Assembly: GCF_000341265.1 (NCBI RefSeq)
Contig: NZ_ANAE01000159.1
Location: 1 to 39,816 of the forward strand
Direction: 5' to 3'
Length of the DNA stretch: 39,816 nucleotides
Source: Nocardiopsis prasina DSM 43845
GTDB taxonomy: Bacteria > Actinomycetota > Actinomycetes > Streptosporangiales > Streptosporangiaceae
A program made the translations under genes and the position numbers. Shown piece by piece: positions 33,068 through 39,816 of this stretch (positions are counted from its first letter, which is position 1; each line of letters starts with the position of its first letter). Under the pieces are notes generated by a model that saw only the letters and a list, made by a program, of their open reading frames with translations, was not told the origin of the DNA and did not search any database.

Positions 33068-33334
33068 GTGGCCTACATGCTTCAACACGGACCCCTCCCG
33101 CACTGGGTCAAAGTGGCCCGCCAACAACGCGAACAGAAGACCCAAGAGGCCCAAAGGGCAGCCGACGCCGCACAGGCCGAACCAGAACCCGACCTCCCCC
33201 GGGGCCGCCACCGAGCACCCCGCCGATGGTGGGGATGGCCCGCCACCGCCATCAGCTCCACCCTCCTCCTGGGCCTGACCACCCTGAACACCCTCAGCCG
33301 AACCCTCACCCACGAGATCGGCGTCCCGACCTGA
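33068..33334 (+). CDS. Orphan ORF with C-terminal membrane segment, probably a gene fragment
   Basis: I do not recognise it. The 88-residue product from GTG 33068 has a basic, Gln/Glu/Ala-rich helix (HWVKVARQQREQKTQEAQ), a Pro/Arg-rich linker and one hydrophobic segment near the end (WPATAISSTLLLGLTTLNTL). There is no ribosome site before the GTG, which lies 8 nt from the point where the Scr1-type gene is cut. A good terminator follows at 33349. It may be the 3' end of a larger gene joined to the island by a rearrangement at about 33060. Confidence 0.45.
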   Translation: MAYMLQHGPLPHWVKVARQQREQKTQEAQRAADAAQAEPEPDLPRGRHRAPRRWWGWPATAISSTLLLGLTTLNTLSRTLTHEIGVPT

Positions 33335-33348
33335 ACCGACGAGAAGCC

Positions 33349-33372
33349 GGGGCCCGGCGGACGTCGGGCCCC
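33349..33372 (+). terminator. Terminator after the orphan ORF
   Basis: Perfect 8-bp GC stem GGGGCCCG / CGGGCCCC (33349-33356, 33365-33372), 8-nt loop, 14 nt after the stop at 33334. It lies also 40 nt beyond the MerR gene stop at 33413, so it may act in both directions. Confidence 0.65.
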
Positions 33373-33412
33373 AGCCACCCCCACAGGCGCGAGGACCAGG
33401 CGACCTCATGGT

Positions 33413-34324
33413 TCAGGTAGCGGGTGAGCCTTGGACGGACAGTTCCACGGCCAGTTCCATACAGCGTTGGCGGGCCGGGGAGAAGTCGTAGGGCATCTTG
33501 CCGAGGGCTTCGAACGCGCTCATGGATCCTGCCTCCCGCCTGCCAGTGCTGAGGTGGGCCTCGTCCTCGCCGTCATCAGCAGGAGCAGGGTGCAAAGTGT
33601 CCCAGGCATCGAAGAGGGCATCGTCGTCCTTGTCCAGGCCGGACTCCTCGATGACGGCATTCAGTGCGCTTTCGAAGTTGTGCCGGTCGGCGGCCACCTG
33701 GGCCACCCGTGGATCGTCGACGGCGACGGTGTCGTCGAGTGCCTCCTCGGCGGCATCGATGCGGTCGGAGTCCTCCCGCAGAGTGGGATGCGTGGCCAGG
33801 GCGATGAAGCGGGTGGCCTGGACGGCCGCGCCGAGCGGGCCGAGGATCCGCTCAGTAACCAGCAGAGTGTCCAGGTCCGCCTGGCGCAGGGAGCCCTCGG
33901 GCAGGCTCCTGAGGCGTTCGGTGACGAAGTCGGAGAGCAGGCCCATCCGGCTGCCTTCGGTGCGCATCCGCTGCACGGCGGTCCGTTGCCGCCGCAGTTC
34001 TGCTTCCCGCTCGGTGAGGGTCTCCTCCAACCGCTCCAGGGTGCCCGCGATACCGCCTCCGCTGTCGGCGCCACCGGAAGTCGTATCGGTCGCGAAGGAG
34101 TCGCGGATGTCGTCCAGGGCGATCCCGGCATCGGCCATCCTGCGAATCCACAGCAGGCGGATCATGTCCTCGTGCCCGTAACGGCGGCGGCCATCGCCGC
34201 CCCGTTCAGGCTCGGGGAGCAGACCGATCTCGTGGTAGTGGCGAATCGCCCGTGGCGTGATGCCGACGAAGGCCGCCGCGTCACCGATCTTGACCTGACG
34301 GGGTGGCATGAGAGACACCTGCAT
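33413..34324 (-). CDS. MerR-family transcriptional regulator
   Basis: A 303-residue MerR protein. The winged HTH is at residues about 10-80 (VKIGDAAAFVGITPRAIRHY, HEIGLLPEPERGGDGRRRYG), followed by the long dimerisation coiled coil (LERLEETLTEREAELRRQRT). The C-terminal region of about 150 residues is helical and has no metal-binding Cys pattern, so it is not a metal sensor; it may bind an organic ligand. ATG 34324 has AGGAAAGG 8 nt upstream; ATG 34309 is an alternative. No obvious divergent target gene is present. Confidence 0.88.
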   Translation of the reverse strand: MQVSLMPPRQVKIGDAAAFVGITPRAIRHYHEIGLLPEPERGGDGRRRYGHEDMIRLLWIRRMADAGIALDDIRDSFATDTTSGGADSGGGIAGTLERLEETLTEREAELRRQRTAVQRMRTEGSRMGLLSDFVTERLRSLPEGSLRQADLDTLLVTERILGPLGAAVQATRFIALATHPTLREDSDRIDAAEEALDDTVAVDDPRVAQVAADRHNFESALNAVIEESGLDKDDDALFDAWDTLHPAPADDGEDEAHLSTGRREAGSMSAFEALGKMPYDFSPARQRCMELAVELSVQGSPAT

Positions 34325-34573
34325 GAGCGGGGACCTTTCCTCAAGGACTCGGGACGTGAGTCCACTGGACCACATGCCGCTACGGAAGGTGCAACCCCTG
34401 CGCACCGCCCCGCGCCCATGCCCTCGCGTCTTTCACCTGATGCCGCGTCCGTGCAGGCAGGCGCGATTCGCGCGTGAAGAGTACGGAACCCGAACCTGGA
34501 TCACGGCCTGGTGCTTGAAGTGGACGAACAGGCGACCGTAGTTCTTGGCTGAACGCACTTACGGAAGTCCTGC
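34325..34573. other. Gap with a dyad and an smr 3'-end fragment
   Basis: This 249-nt gap has no gene. It holds an 11-bp palindrome GTCCACTGGAC (34360-34370) about 36 nt upstream of the MerR start, a candidate MerR autoregulatory site, and the 38-bp fragment of an smr gene end at 34511-34548. Confidence 0.5.
34511..34548 (-). repeat. Direct repeat: duplicate of the smr gene 3' end (left copy)
   Basis: These 38 bp match 35343-35380, the last codons of the intact smr gene, at 36 positions and in the same orientation. On the minus strand it still reads KNYGRLFVHFKH. The two copies enclose the toxin-antitoxin pair. It is a remnant of a duplication or an attachment-type site. Confidence 0.8.
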
Positions 34574-34852
34574 TCAGAGATTCCGGTAGACCTCACGACG
34601 ATGGGCGACACGCAGGGCCACGACGACCAGGCGACCATCATCGATCGAGTAGACCACCCGGTGGTCGCCCACCCGGACACGCCACAGACCTGGGTAACCG
34701 CTGAGCTGACGGCACCCGTCCGGACGGGGCTCCTCAGCTAGAGCCATCACGGCTGAGTACACGCGACGCGCTACGGGCTTGTCCAACTTGCCGAGTTCCT
34801 TACTGGCCCGGCTGTCGAACACCACATCGTAGGAACGCGACTGCCCATCCAT
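34574..34852 (-). CDS. RelE-family toxin
   Basis: A 92-residue RelE/ParE-superfamily toxin: YDVVFDSRASKELGKLDKPV, PDGCRQLSGYPGLWRVRVGD, HRVVYSIDDGRLVVVALRVA, HRREVYRNL. RelE toxins are ribosome-dependent mRNA endonucleases. The ATG at 34852 overlaps the antitoxin stop (TGATG), the normal coupling of such pairs. Length and C-terminal basic residues are intact, so it is probably active when unbound. Confidence 0.92.
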   Translation of the reverse strand: MDGQSRSYDVVFDSRASKELGKLDKPVARRVYSAVMALAEEPRPDGCRQLSGYPGLWRVRVGDHRVVYSIDDGRLVVVALRVAHRREVYRNL

Positions 34853-35130
34853 CACAGGCCGAGCTCCTTGGCCACGTCCTCCGCGGACACAACCTCGGCG
34901 TCACCCGACCGGATCTCCTCCAACCTCTGATGTGCGACGGCACCGTCCTGCTGATCGAGCAGCTCCTCGTAGGCCTCGACCAGCTCGATCGGAACGATCG
35001 CGGCTACACGCTCGTGCTTGCGCCCCCTGGTCACATACGTGATCTCATCACCAAAGGCCGCCCTGTTCACGCGCTGGGAGAAGTGGTTGCGGGCATCCGC
35101 GACAGACAGCTCCATTGGCTCAGTACTCAT
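34852..35130 (-). CDS. Phd/YefM-family antitoxin
   Basis: A 92-residue antitoxin. The N-terminal DNA-binding part is typical Phd/YefM (MELSVADARNHFSQRVNRAA, EITYVTRGRKHERVAAIVPI), followed by a helical toxin-binding tail (LVEAYEELLDQQDGAVAHQR). ATG 35130 has a G-run upstream. It precedes and overlaps the RelE gene by 1 base. An array of 9-bp half-sites upstream should be its operator, for autorepression by the complex. Confidence 0.92.
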   Translation of the reverse strand: MSTEPMELSVADARNHFSQRVNRAAFGDEITYVTRGRKHERVAAIVPIELVEAYEELLDQQDGAVAHQRLEEIRSGDAEVVSAEDVAKELGL

Positions 35131-35142
35131 GCCCCCACGATA

Positions 35143-35178
35143 CGCCAAATTCGCCAACTTGGCTAAGTTAGCCACTCT
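35143..35178. promoter_or_regulatory. Operator of the toxin-antitoxin operon: 9-bp iterated half-sites
   Basis: Four 9-bp steps, CGCCAAATT, CGCCAACTT, GGCTAAGTT and AGCCACTCT, run from 35143 to 35178. They include two palindromes, GCCAA-C-TTGGC (35153-35163) and TGGCTAA-G-TTAGCCA (35160-35174). The block starts 12 nt upstream of the antitoxin ATG and is the lowest-GC patch nearby, so it probably covers the promoter. Confidence 0.7.
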
Positions 35179-35291
35179 GTTTGACGCTGTGGACGCAATC
35201 GGCGCGGACGACGTGCACCTGGTCACGGTATGAGTCCCACGGCAGACGCATGCTCGGGGAAGGTGTGGTCGTTGCAGGACTCCTGGCTGCT

Positions 35292-35362
35292 TGTTCGTCC
35301 ACTTCAAGCACTCTGAGATCCTCCGCCGCCCCGGGCCTCCTAGTGCTTGAAGTGGACGAACA
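35292..35362. repeat. 21-bp perfect inverted repeat over the smr stop codon
   Basis: Arms 35292-35312 and 35342-35362 are exact reverse complements, with 29 nt between. The right arm is the last seven codons of the smr gene, plus part of its stop; the left arm is therefore an inverted copy of them. On the smr mRNA this would make a long hairpin that includes the stop codon. Confidence 0.85.
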
Positions 35363-35591
35363 GCCGACCGAAGTTCTTGGAGTCCTTCTCGACGCGGTGG
35401 TAGCGGGCCTTGACGTCCTTGCGGTCGAGGAAGCGCAGCACCCGCTTCTTCAACTGCCCCGAGCCTTTGCCCGGGATGATCTCGATGGTCTTGGCCCGCT
35501 TCCGTTCGGCCTCGTCCATGATGTCGTTCAGGGCCTTGTCGATGCTGGTGCCCCTGTTGAAGATGTCGTGCAAATCGAGCTTGAGTCGCAC
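35340..35591 (-). CDS. Smr-domain protein
   Basis: An 83-residue stand-alone Smr (MutS2 C-terminal) domain: RLKLDLHDIFNRGTSIDKAL, AKTIEIIPGKGSGQLKKRVL, then a Lys-rich end finishing GRLFVHFKH. LDLH and GKGSG are the hallmark motifs. Some Smr domains nick DNA or RNA. GTG 35591 has GAAGGGG 5 nt upstream and gives the family's usual length of about 85. Its 3' end is repeated directly at 34511 and inverted at 35292, so it looks like an integration or rearrangement target. Confidence 0.85.
   Translation of the reverse strand: MRLKLDLHDIFNRGTSIDKALNDIMDEAERKRAKTIEIIPGKGSGQLKKRVLRFLDRKDVKARYHRVEKDSKNFGRLFVHFKH
35343..35380 (-). repeat. Direct repeat: smr gene 3' end (right copy)
   Basis: This is the intact counterpart of the fragment at 34511-34548, 832 bp away, and forms the natural 3' end of the smr gene. 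Confidence 0.8.
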
Positions 35592-35752
35592 TCCCGCCCC
35601 TTCTCCGATGGCCCGGATGATGCGCGGGGAGACGGCTTCCACGTCCACGACAACTCCCACGTGCACATCGACACCATCACCAAGCCGCCGGAGTCGTCAA
35701 GGCCCCGCTCCCGGAGTGTGGCACCCGCCGACCGGAAGGCACGGCCTCGGGT

Positions 35753-36238
35753 CTAGAGCTGGAGCGCGAAGCACATCCGGTCGTGGCCCGGGCCGTCGTA
35801 GTCCTCGAACGGGCCGGTCACCGCGAACCCGAGGGACCGGTGGAACGCGATCGAGCGCTCGTTGGAAGGCGAGGTGACCGCGCGCACCAGGGAACGCCCG
35901 TCGGCCCGGGCGGCGTCGGTGAACAGGCGGTACATCTCCCTGCCCAGCCCCGAGCGCCGCTGCCTCGGGGCCACACCCGTGAAGTGCACGTAGGCCTCCG
36001 CCGCACGAGCCGGGCTGGGGAACCCCACCAGGAAACCCGCGATCCCCTCGTCGTCTTCGGCGACCAGGGACGTCGTGCGGAAGTGGTCGAGGAACAGGCG
36101 CGGCAGGATGTGCGCGACCGGCCTCCCCCACCAGTCGTCGCACACAGCGAGGATCCGCCCGTGGTCGTCGGGCACCGCGTTCCGAACCGTGACCCCACCG
36201 GGTCCCCGGCTCTCGAACTCACCGATCCATGCGTTCAT
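35753..36238 (-). CDS. GNAT-family N-acetyltransferase
   Basis: A 161-residue GNAT protein. Motif B/A region: AYVHFTGVAPRQRRSGLGRE, with the acetyl-CoA loop RQRRSGLG, then VTSPSNERSIAFHRSLGFAV, the conserved C-terminal strand pair. It transfers an acetyl group to a small amine or protein; the substrate is unknown. ATG 36238 has GAGGAGG 6 nt upstream. Its start overlaps the 3' end of the PARG-like remnant by 20 nt, so it was probably coupled to that gene when that gene was intact. Confidence 0.88.
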   Translation of the reverse strand: MNAWIGEFESRGPGGVTVRNAVPDDHGRILAVCDDWWGRPVAHILPRLFLDHFRTTSLVAEDDEGIAGFLVGFPSPARAAEAYVHFTGVAPRQRRSGLGREMYRLFTDAARADGRSLVRAVTSPSNERSIAFHRSLGFAVTGPFEDYDGPGHDRMCFALQL

Positions 36239-36600
36239 CGAAGGCCTCCTCGAAGGGTCTGCGTACCCCGGGATCCCGGTCCGACACCGCGAAGACCACC
36301 CGATCGAACACCCCCGCGAAGTCCCCCTTGAGGTGCTTGGCGAACGCGGCGGCCACCACCTCGGGACGGTTGCCGAACACCCCGCAACCCCACGCACCCA
36401 GCACGAGCCGCGTGCCCGCCGTGGTTGGGCGCGGCCGCGGTGAGGAAGTCCACCAGCACCGGCTCGGGCGGCCAACCCGCGCGGTCGTCGCGGAGCACCG
36501 GAACGCCCGGTGACCAGATCACCCGCTGGAGAGCGCTCCGCTCCGCCACGTGGTGGTCTAGTACTCGCGGCAGCGGATCAGCGAGTCGTGGAGCGCTCGC
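36219..36600 (-). pseudogene. TIGR02452-family (microbial PARG-like) gene remnant
   Basis: Pieces of one protein lie in shifted frames: ALHDSLIRCREY (near 36558-36595), then DHHVAERSALQRVIWSPGVP with VLRDDRAGWPPEPVLVDFLT and APN, then TRLVLGAWGCGVFGNRPEVV to the stop at 36219. The order matches the C-terminal half of TIGR02452/DUF2263 proteins (about 270 residues). Two single-base changes are needed: one base missing after the REY codons (near 36558), and one extra base near 36418-36420. The N-terminal half is absent, replaced by the upstream region of the hydrolase gene. So the gene is dead. Confidence 0.75.
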
Positions 36601-36707
36601 CCACAGGACCGGATCGAGGCCGAGGCCCTTGCGGTCGTCCCCCAACCCCCACCGCGACACAGGAAAATGCGGTTGCACGTCCTGTGCCCCGAGCCCAGGA
36701 TGGTCCG

Positions 36708-37616
36708 GTGAGAATCCGGGAGATCACACTCGACCTCGGCCGGGACACCCTGGCCGGGCTGGACTTCGGCGGCGAGGGCACACCGGTGCTCCTGGTCCAC
36801 GGCAGCGGGCACAACGCGGCAGCCTGGACCGACGTCGCGGCACATCTGACCGATCGCTGTCGAGTCGTCGCCGTGGACCTGCGCGGACACGGGCGCACCG
36901 CTGTCGACTCCCAGAACGCCGAACAGTACTGGTGCGACCTGGCCGACGCCGCTCGGGCCCTGGGCTGGGAGAACCCCGTCCTGGTCGGGCACTCCCTGGG
37001 CGGTTACGCCGTCACCGCCGTGGCCGCCGCGGGGTTGCTCCGGCCCGCCGCCGTGTGCGTGGTCGACGGCCTCGTCCTGAACACCCGTGAGAAGGCCGTG
37101 GCGGACCAGGCGCGGTGGACCACTCCGGCAGCGGGCGAGGCACTGCGCGCACAGTTCCGCTACGGATGGTCAGCCACCCCTGACGAGGCGCACGCGTACA
37201 TCGACCAGTGCGTTCGAGAGGCGCAGGACGACGATCTGAACCGGGGCTCCCGCCCCGGTCTGGTGCGCGAGGTTCTGGAACGCTCCTTCACCCAAGGGGC
37301 CCGCACCCGGCTGCGACGGCCCACACCCGAACAGGTCGCGGTGATCAGCGCGGTCGCACCGGAGGCCGTCATCCACCCCAGCCTGGACGTCTACGAACGC
37401 GTCACCTGCCCGCTCACGATCGTGCTCCCCGACGAGGGGTTCTACGCGGGACGTCGGGAGGAAGTGCGGGCCGTCGTCGCGGCCCGCCCGGAGCGGACGC
37501 TCGTGGAGATGCGCGGGCACCACAACGTGACCATGGCCAGACCCGAGGAGCTCGCCCGCGTCATCCTGGACCTCGTGAACCGCCTGCCCGCCCCGGAATC
37601 CGGAGAGCCCACGTGA
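36708..37616 (+). CDS. Alpha/beta hydrolase
   Basis: A 302-residue alpha/beta hydrolase fold protein. The oxyanion segment is LLVHGSGHNAAAW, the nucleophile Ser96 is in VGHSLGGY, and the catalytic His is in MRGHHNVTM (271/272). The cap region is helical. It may hydrolyse an ester or amide. GTG 36708 has AGGA 7 nt upstream. Its stop overlaps the next GTG (GTGA), so it is translationally coupled to the virginiamycin B lyase gene. Together the two could linearise or detoxify a cyclic compound; the substrate is not known. Confidence 0.88.
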   Translation: MRIREITLDLGRDTLAGLDFGGEGTPVLLVHGSGHNAAAWTDVAAHLTDRCRVVAVDLRGHGRTAVDSQNAEQYWCDLADAARALGWENPVLVGHSLGGYAVTAVAAAGLLRPAAVCVVDGLVLNTREKAVADQARWTTPAAGEALRAQFRYGWSATPDEAHAYIDQCVREAQDDDLNRGSRPGLVREVLERSFTQGARTRLRRPTPEQVAVISAVAPEAVIHPSLDVYERVTCPLTIVLPDEGFYAGRREEVRAVVAARPERTLVEMRGHHNVTMARPEELARVILDLVNRLPAPESGEPT

Positions 37617-38512
37617 CCGACAGCCCTCAGCAGCGTCCCGTGCGCGAACACCCGCTGGCCGAGCCGGGTGCGGGTCCCTACGGCATCGCCTCCGACACCG
37701 ACGGCTCCCTGTGGGTGACCCTCGTCCACCACGGCCAGATCGCCCACAGAAGGTCGAACGGTTCCGTGACCCTCCACCCGCTGGACTCCGCCATGTGCGG
37801 GCCTTCGGTCATCACCCTGGGACCGGACCGCGCGGCCTGGTTCACTCGCGCTCGGGACCACCGGATCGGCCGGATCACGTCCGACGGCAGGACGGACTCC
37901 TTCTCACTACCGACACCGGACGCCAGCCCCTTCGGTATCACCACCGGGCCCGACGAAGCACTGTGGTTCACCGAGACGAACGCCGACCGGATCGGCCGTA
38001 TCACCACGGACGGGGAGGTCACCGAGTTCCCACTACCGATGCGGGGAGGGTTCCCCTCGTTCATCGCCTCGGGCCGCGACGGTGCCCTGTACTTCACCCT
38101 CAACCAGGCCAACGCCATCGGACGCATCAGTACCGGCGGGCACGTGGAACTGCACCCCCTCCCGACCGCCGACGCGGGCCCGGTCGGCATCACCCGGGGC
38201 TCTGACCACGCCCTGTGGTTCGTGGAGATCGCCGCGGGCCAGATCGGCCGCCTCACACCGGACGGCGAGGTCCGGGAGTTCCCCCTGCCTCGACGCGACG
38301 CACGCCCCCACGCGATCACCGCGGATCCCGCAGGCGGATGTTGGTTCACCGAGTGGGGCGCGAACCGGATCGGCCACATCACGCCAGAAGGCGACATCTC
38401 CCTGTTCGATCTGCCCACCCCCGCCCGCGAGCCTCACGGCATCACGCTCGCTCCGGACGGCACGGTGTGGACGGCCTTGGAGATCGGAACCATCGCCTCT
38501 CTCCGCCCCTGA
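37613..38512 (+). CDS. vgb: Virginiamycin B lyase (streptogramin B lyase)
   Basis: A 299-residue beta-propeller, the exact Vgb length. Blades repeat as GPDEALWFTETNADRIGRIT and variants. Residues known to matter in staphylococcal Vgb are present with an offset of five: Tyr23 (GPYGI), His233 (RPHAI), Glu273 and His275 (EPHGIT), and an acidic residue near 290 (TALEIG). The enzyme opens the streptogramin B ring by Mg-dependent lyase chemistry without water. GTG 37613 overlaps the hydrolase stop. Such chromosomal Vgb genes occur in environmental bacteria and can inactivate streptogramin B; the natural substrate may differ. Confidence 0.88.
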   Translation: MTDSPQQRPVREHPLAEPGAGPYGIASDTDGSLWVTLVHHGQIAHRRSNGSVTLHPLDSAMCGPSVITLGPDRAAWFTRARDHRIGRITSDGRTDSFSLPTPDASPFGITTGPDEALWFTETNADRIGRITTDGEVTEFPLPMRGGFPSFIASGRDGALYFTLNQANAIGRISTGGHVELHPLPTADAGPVGITRGSDHALWFVEIAAGQIGRLTPDGEVREFPLPRRDARPHAITADPAGGCWFTEWGANRIGHITPEGDISLFDLPTPAREPHGITLAPDGTVWTALEIGTIASLRP

Positions 38513-38631
38513 GCCCCGAGCGCCCACCGCGCCTCGCGGACCCCATCCCAGACCCGATCCCCCAGAGGACTCCTCATCCCCGGGCCGAAGGTTCCCGACT
38601 CCGTCCCGCCCGCGTACCTGCTCGGCTGACG

Positions 38632-38649
38632 CGGGGTACCGCTACCCCG
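38632..38649. terminator. Short hairpin between vgb and methyltransferase genes
   Basis: Stem CGGGGTA / TACCCCG (38632-38638 and 38643-38649), 4-nt loop, overlapping the methyltransferase stop at 38642 and lying 120 nt after the vgb stop. A weak candidate for ending the convergent transcripts. Confidence 0.4.
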
Positions 38650-39466
38650 GCTTGACCGCCGAGAAGATCGCCGTCCCCGGGATCATCCGGCCGCGCACCG
38701 GCCCCCAGCCGCCCCACACCTGGTCGTTTCCCTCGGGCCACTCCGGCTCGACCATGTCCCGGAACTCCAGCCCCGCCGCCACGATCCCCCGCAACCAGTC
38801 GCCCACGGTGTGGTGGTGTTCCACGTAGACCGCCCGGCCCTCGTCGTCCTCCTCCACGTAGGCGCGGCGGTCGAAGTAGCTCTGCCGCACGGTCATCCCC
38901 CGCTCGGTGGGGTCGTCCGGGAAGCACCAACGGATCGGGTGCGTCACCGAGAACACGAACCGCCCGCCGGGCCTGAGCACCCGCCCGGCCTCGGCCAGCG
39001 CGGTCTCGGCGGCGGGCACGAACGGGAACGCCCCGAACGAGGAGAAGACGACGTCGAAGGAGCCCGCGGCGAACGGCATCCGCTGCGCGTCGGCCTGCAC
39101 CGCGGGCAGCCGGTGCCCGGTCTGCTCGTCGATCCTCCGGGAGTGCTGGAGCTGCCGCCGGGCCAGGTCGAACCCCACGACCTCCCGCACGCCCTGGGCC
39201 CGCAGCCACCGGCCGCACTGCCCGGCACCGCAGCCGACCTCCAGCACCCGTTTGCCGTCCAGGCCGCCCAGCAGCCGCACATCGGCCTCGTCCACGCCCT
39301 CGGGCGACCAGACGAACCCCACGTCACGGAGGAAGTCGCCGTGCTCGGCCTGGTAGGCGTCGGCGGCACCGTCCCACCACAGCCGACCGGCGCGGGCGCT
39401 CTCGTCGCCCGCCACGGCACGCCGCTCCACCCAACCGGGAGCCGGGTAGTCCATCTGATCGTCCAC
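38642..39466 (-). CDS. Class I SAM-dependent methyltransferase
   Basis: A 274-residue class I methyltransferase. Motif I is VLEVGCGAGQCGRWLRAQGV, then VVGFDLARRQLQHS, then ADAQRMPFAAGSFDVVFSSF, then RVLRPGGRFVFSVTHP, the order of a Methyltransf_11 domain. The C-terminal 90 residues (EHHHTVGDWLRGIVAAGLEF) are a lid typical of actinomycete small-molecule methyltransferases. GTG 39466 has GAGGAG 4 nt upstream. Substrate unknown. It stands alone, convergent to vgb. Confidence 0.9.
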   Translation of the reverse strand: MDDQMDYPAPGWVERRAVAGDESARAGRLWWDGAADAYQAEHGDFLRDVGFVWSPEGVDEADVRLLGGLDGKRVLEVGCGAGQCGRWLRAQGVREVVGFDLARRQLQHSRRIDEQTGHRLPAVQADAQRMPFAAGSFDVVFSSFGAFPFVPAAETALAEAGRVLRPGGRFVFSVTHPIRWCFPDDPTERGMTVRQSYFDRRAYVEEDDEGRAVYVEHHHTVGDWLRGIVAAGLEFRDMVEPEWPEGNDQVWGGWGPVRGRMIPGTAIFSAVKPG

Positions 39467-39492
39467 GTTGCTCCTCGGGCTGCTGACGCGGC

Positions 39493-39816
39493 TCAGGTCC
39501 GGTTCGGCCGAGCGCTCCGCGCGGGCTCGGCCGGGCCAGCGGGCCCCTCCGGGTCCTGGGCGTCTCCGTCACCAGTGTCCCCGCTCCCGGGACCGTTCTC
39601 CTCGGCCTCGCGGGCGTCGCGGAGCTCACGGCGGATCAGCACGATCCAGCCCACCACGGCGACGACGCTGAACACCCACCACTGGAAGGCGTAGGAGGCG
39701 CTCATGCCGGTGTTCTCCTCGCGCAGGGCGATCCGCTCGGGCGCCTCCTCGGGCACGGGGTCCTGGGCGGTGAGCTCCACGTACCCGCCGTAGATCGGGT
39801 ACGGCAGGGGCCCCGG
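39493..39816 (-). CDS. SURF1-family protein, C-terminal part
   Basis: The frame stays open to the window edge, so the N-terminus is missing; 107 residues are visible. The read PYPIYGGYVELTAQDP, a charged loop, then SASYAFQWWVFSVVAVVGWI with a last TM, and a hydrophilic Gly/Asp/Pro-rich tail is the conserved end of SURF1. SURF1 proteins help assemble cytochrome c oxidase in the membrane. It is transcribed away from the window edge and ends 27 nt before the methyltransferase start. Confidence 0.85.
   Translation of the reverse strand, partial: PGPLPYPIYGGYVELTAQDPVPEEAPERIALREENTGMSASYAFQWWVFSVVAVVGWIVLIRRELRDAREAEENGPGSGDTGDGDAQDPEGPAGPAEPARSARPNRT

Noticed and set aside
34511..34548. A tRNA-type attachment site in the toxin-antitoxin area.
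   Set aside because: No tRNA can be folded here, and the match is with the coding end of the smr gene.
35131..35307. An N-terminal extension of the antitoxin from an upstream ATG at 35307.
   Set aside because: The extra 59 codons run through the operator and the inverted smr copy and do not look like protein; the Phd/YefM domain starts at 35130.

Overview
The window is very GC-rich, uses many GTG starts and strong GC hairpin terminators, and carries families typical of filamentous actinomycetes: DUF397/Scr1-type regulators, a SigK/RskA pair, FAS1 lipoproteins, an AlkZ-like glycosylase and SURF1. It is most likely chromosomal DNA of a Nocardiopsis- or Streptomyces-like actinomycete. The genus is a guess from gene content, not a measured identity.

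Left part (1-6000): the end of a GH15 glucoamylase/trehalase-like gene and its terminator, an AlkZ-like DNA glycosylase, a long hypothetical protein with an acidic Pro-rich tail, a DedA/VTT membrane protein and dihydrolipoamide dehydrogenase. From 6068 to 12641, all on the minus strand, lies a catabolic/transport unit: a LysR regulator followed by lipoprotein binding protein, two permeases, ATPase, a small membrane protein, an SDR and a cupin related to 2,4'-dihydroxyacetophenone dioxygenase. Most of these junctions are ATGA/TGATG overlaps or gaps of 12-53 nt.

Middle (12900-21500): a lipoprotein, an aldo/keto reductase between two near-identical terminator hairpins, an OmpA-domain lipoprotein, then FAS1 lipoprotein - membrane-anchored sulfite-oxidase-like molybdoprotein - FAS1 lipoprotein - SigK - RskA. 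This grouping matches the mycobacterial SigK regulon, which controls FAS1 antigens, and suggests one envelope/redox stress unit. From 21650 to 21921 a ten-copy tandem repeat with a 29-bp period begins exactly at the stop codon of an MFS exporter. A CynX/NimT-type MFS gene diverges from an Lrp regulator that has a palindromic operator and a leaderless-type promoter. The Lrp stop codon lies in a 118-bp element that is duplicated in tandem. Next come an EamA exporter, an amidohydrolase overlapping an acyl-CoA ligase, a two-domain VOC protein and a PfkB kinase.

Right part (31000-36600) is accessory and partly decayed: four DUF397 genes, an Scr1-type (DUF5753) regulator that has lost its HTH domain and is frameshifted near its C-terminus, a truncated orphan ORF, a MerR regulator, and a Phd/RelE toxin-antitoxin pair flanked by direct copies of the 3' end of an Smr-domain gene. 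A GNAT gene and a twice-frameshifted remnant of a TIGR02452 (PARG-like) gene follow. The end holds a coupled alpha/beta hydrolase - virginiamycin B lyase pair, a SAM methyltransferase and the C-terminus of a SURF1 protein.

No wholly unknown system is proven here. The best candidates for a second look are the duplicated DUF397 units with a shared upstream dyad, the toxin-antitoxin cassette framed by smr 3' ends, the 29-bp repeat array, the seven-gene transporter/dioxygenase operon and the FAS1-molybdoprotein-SigK block.
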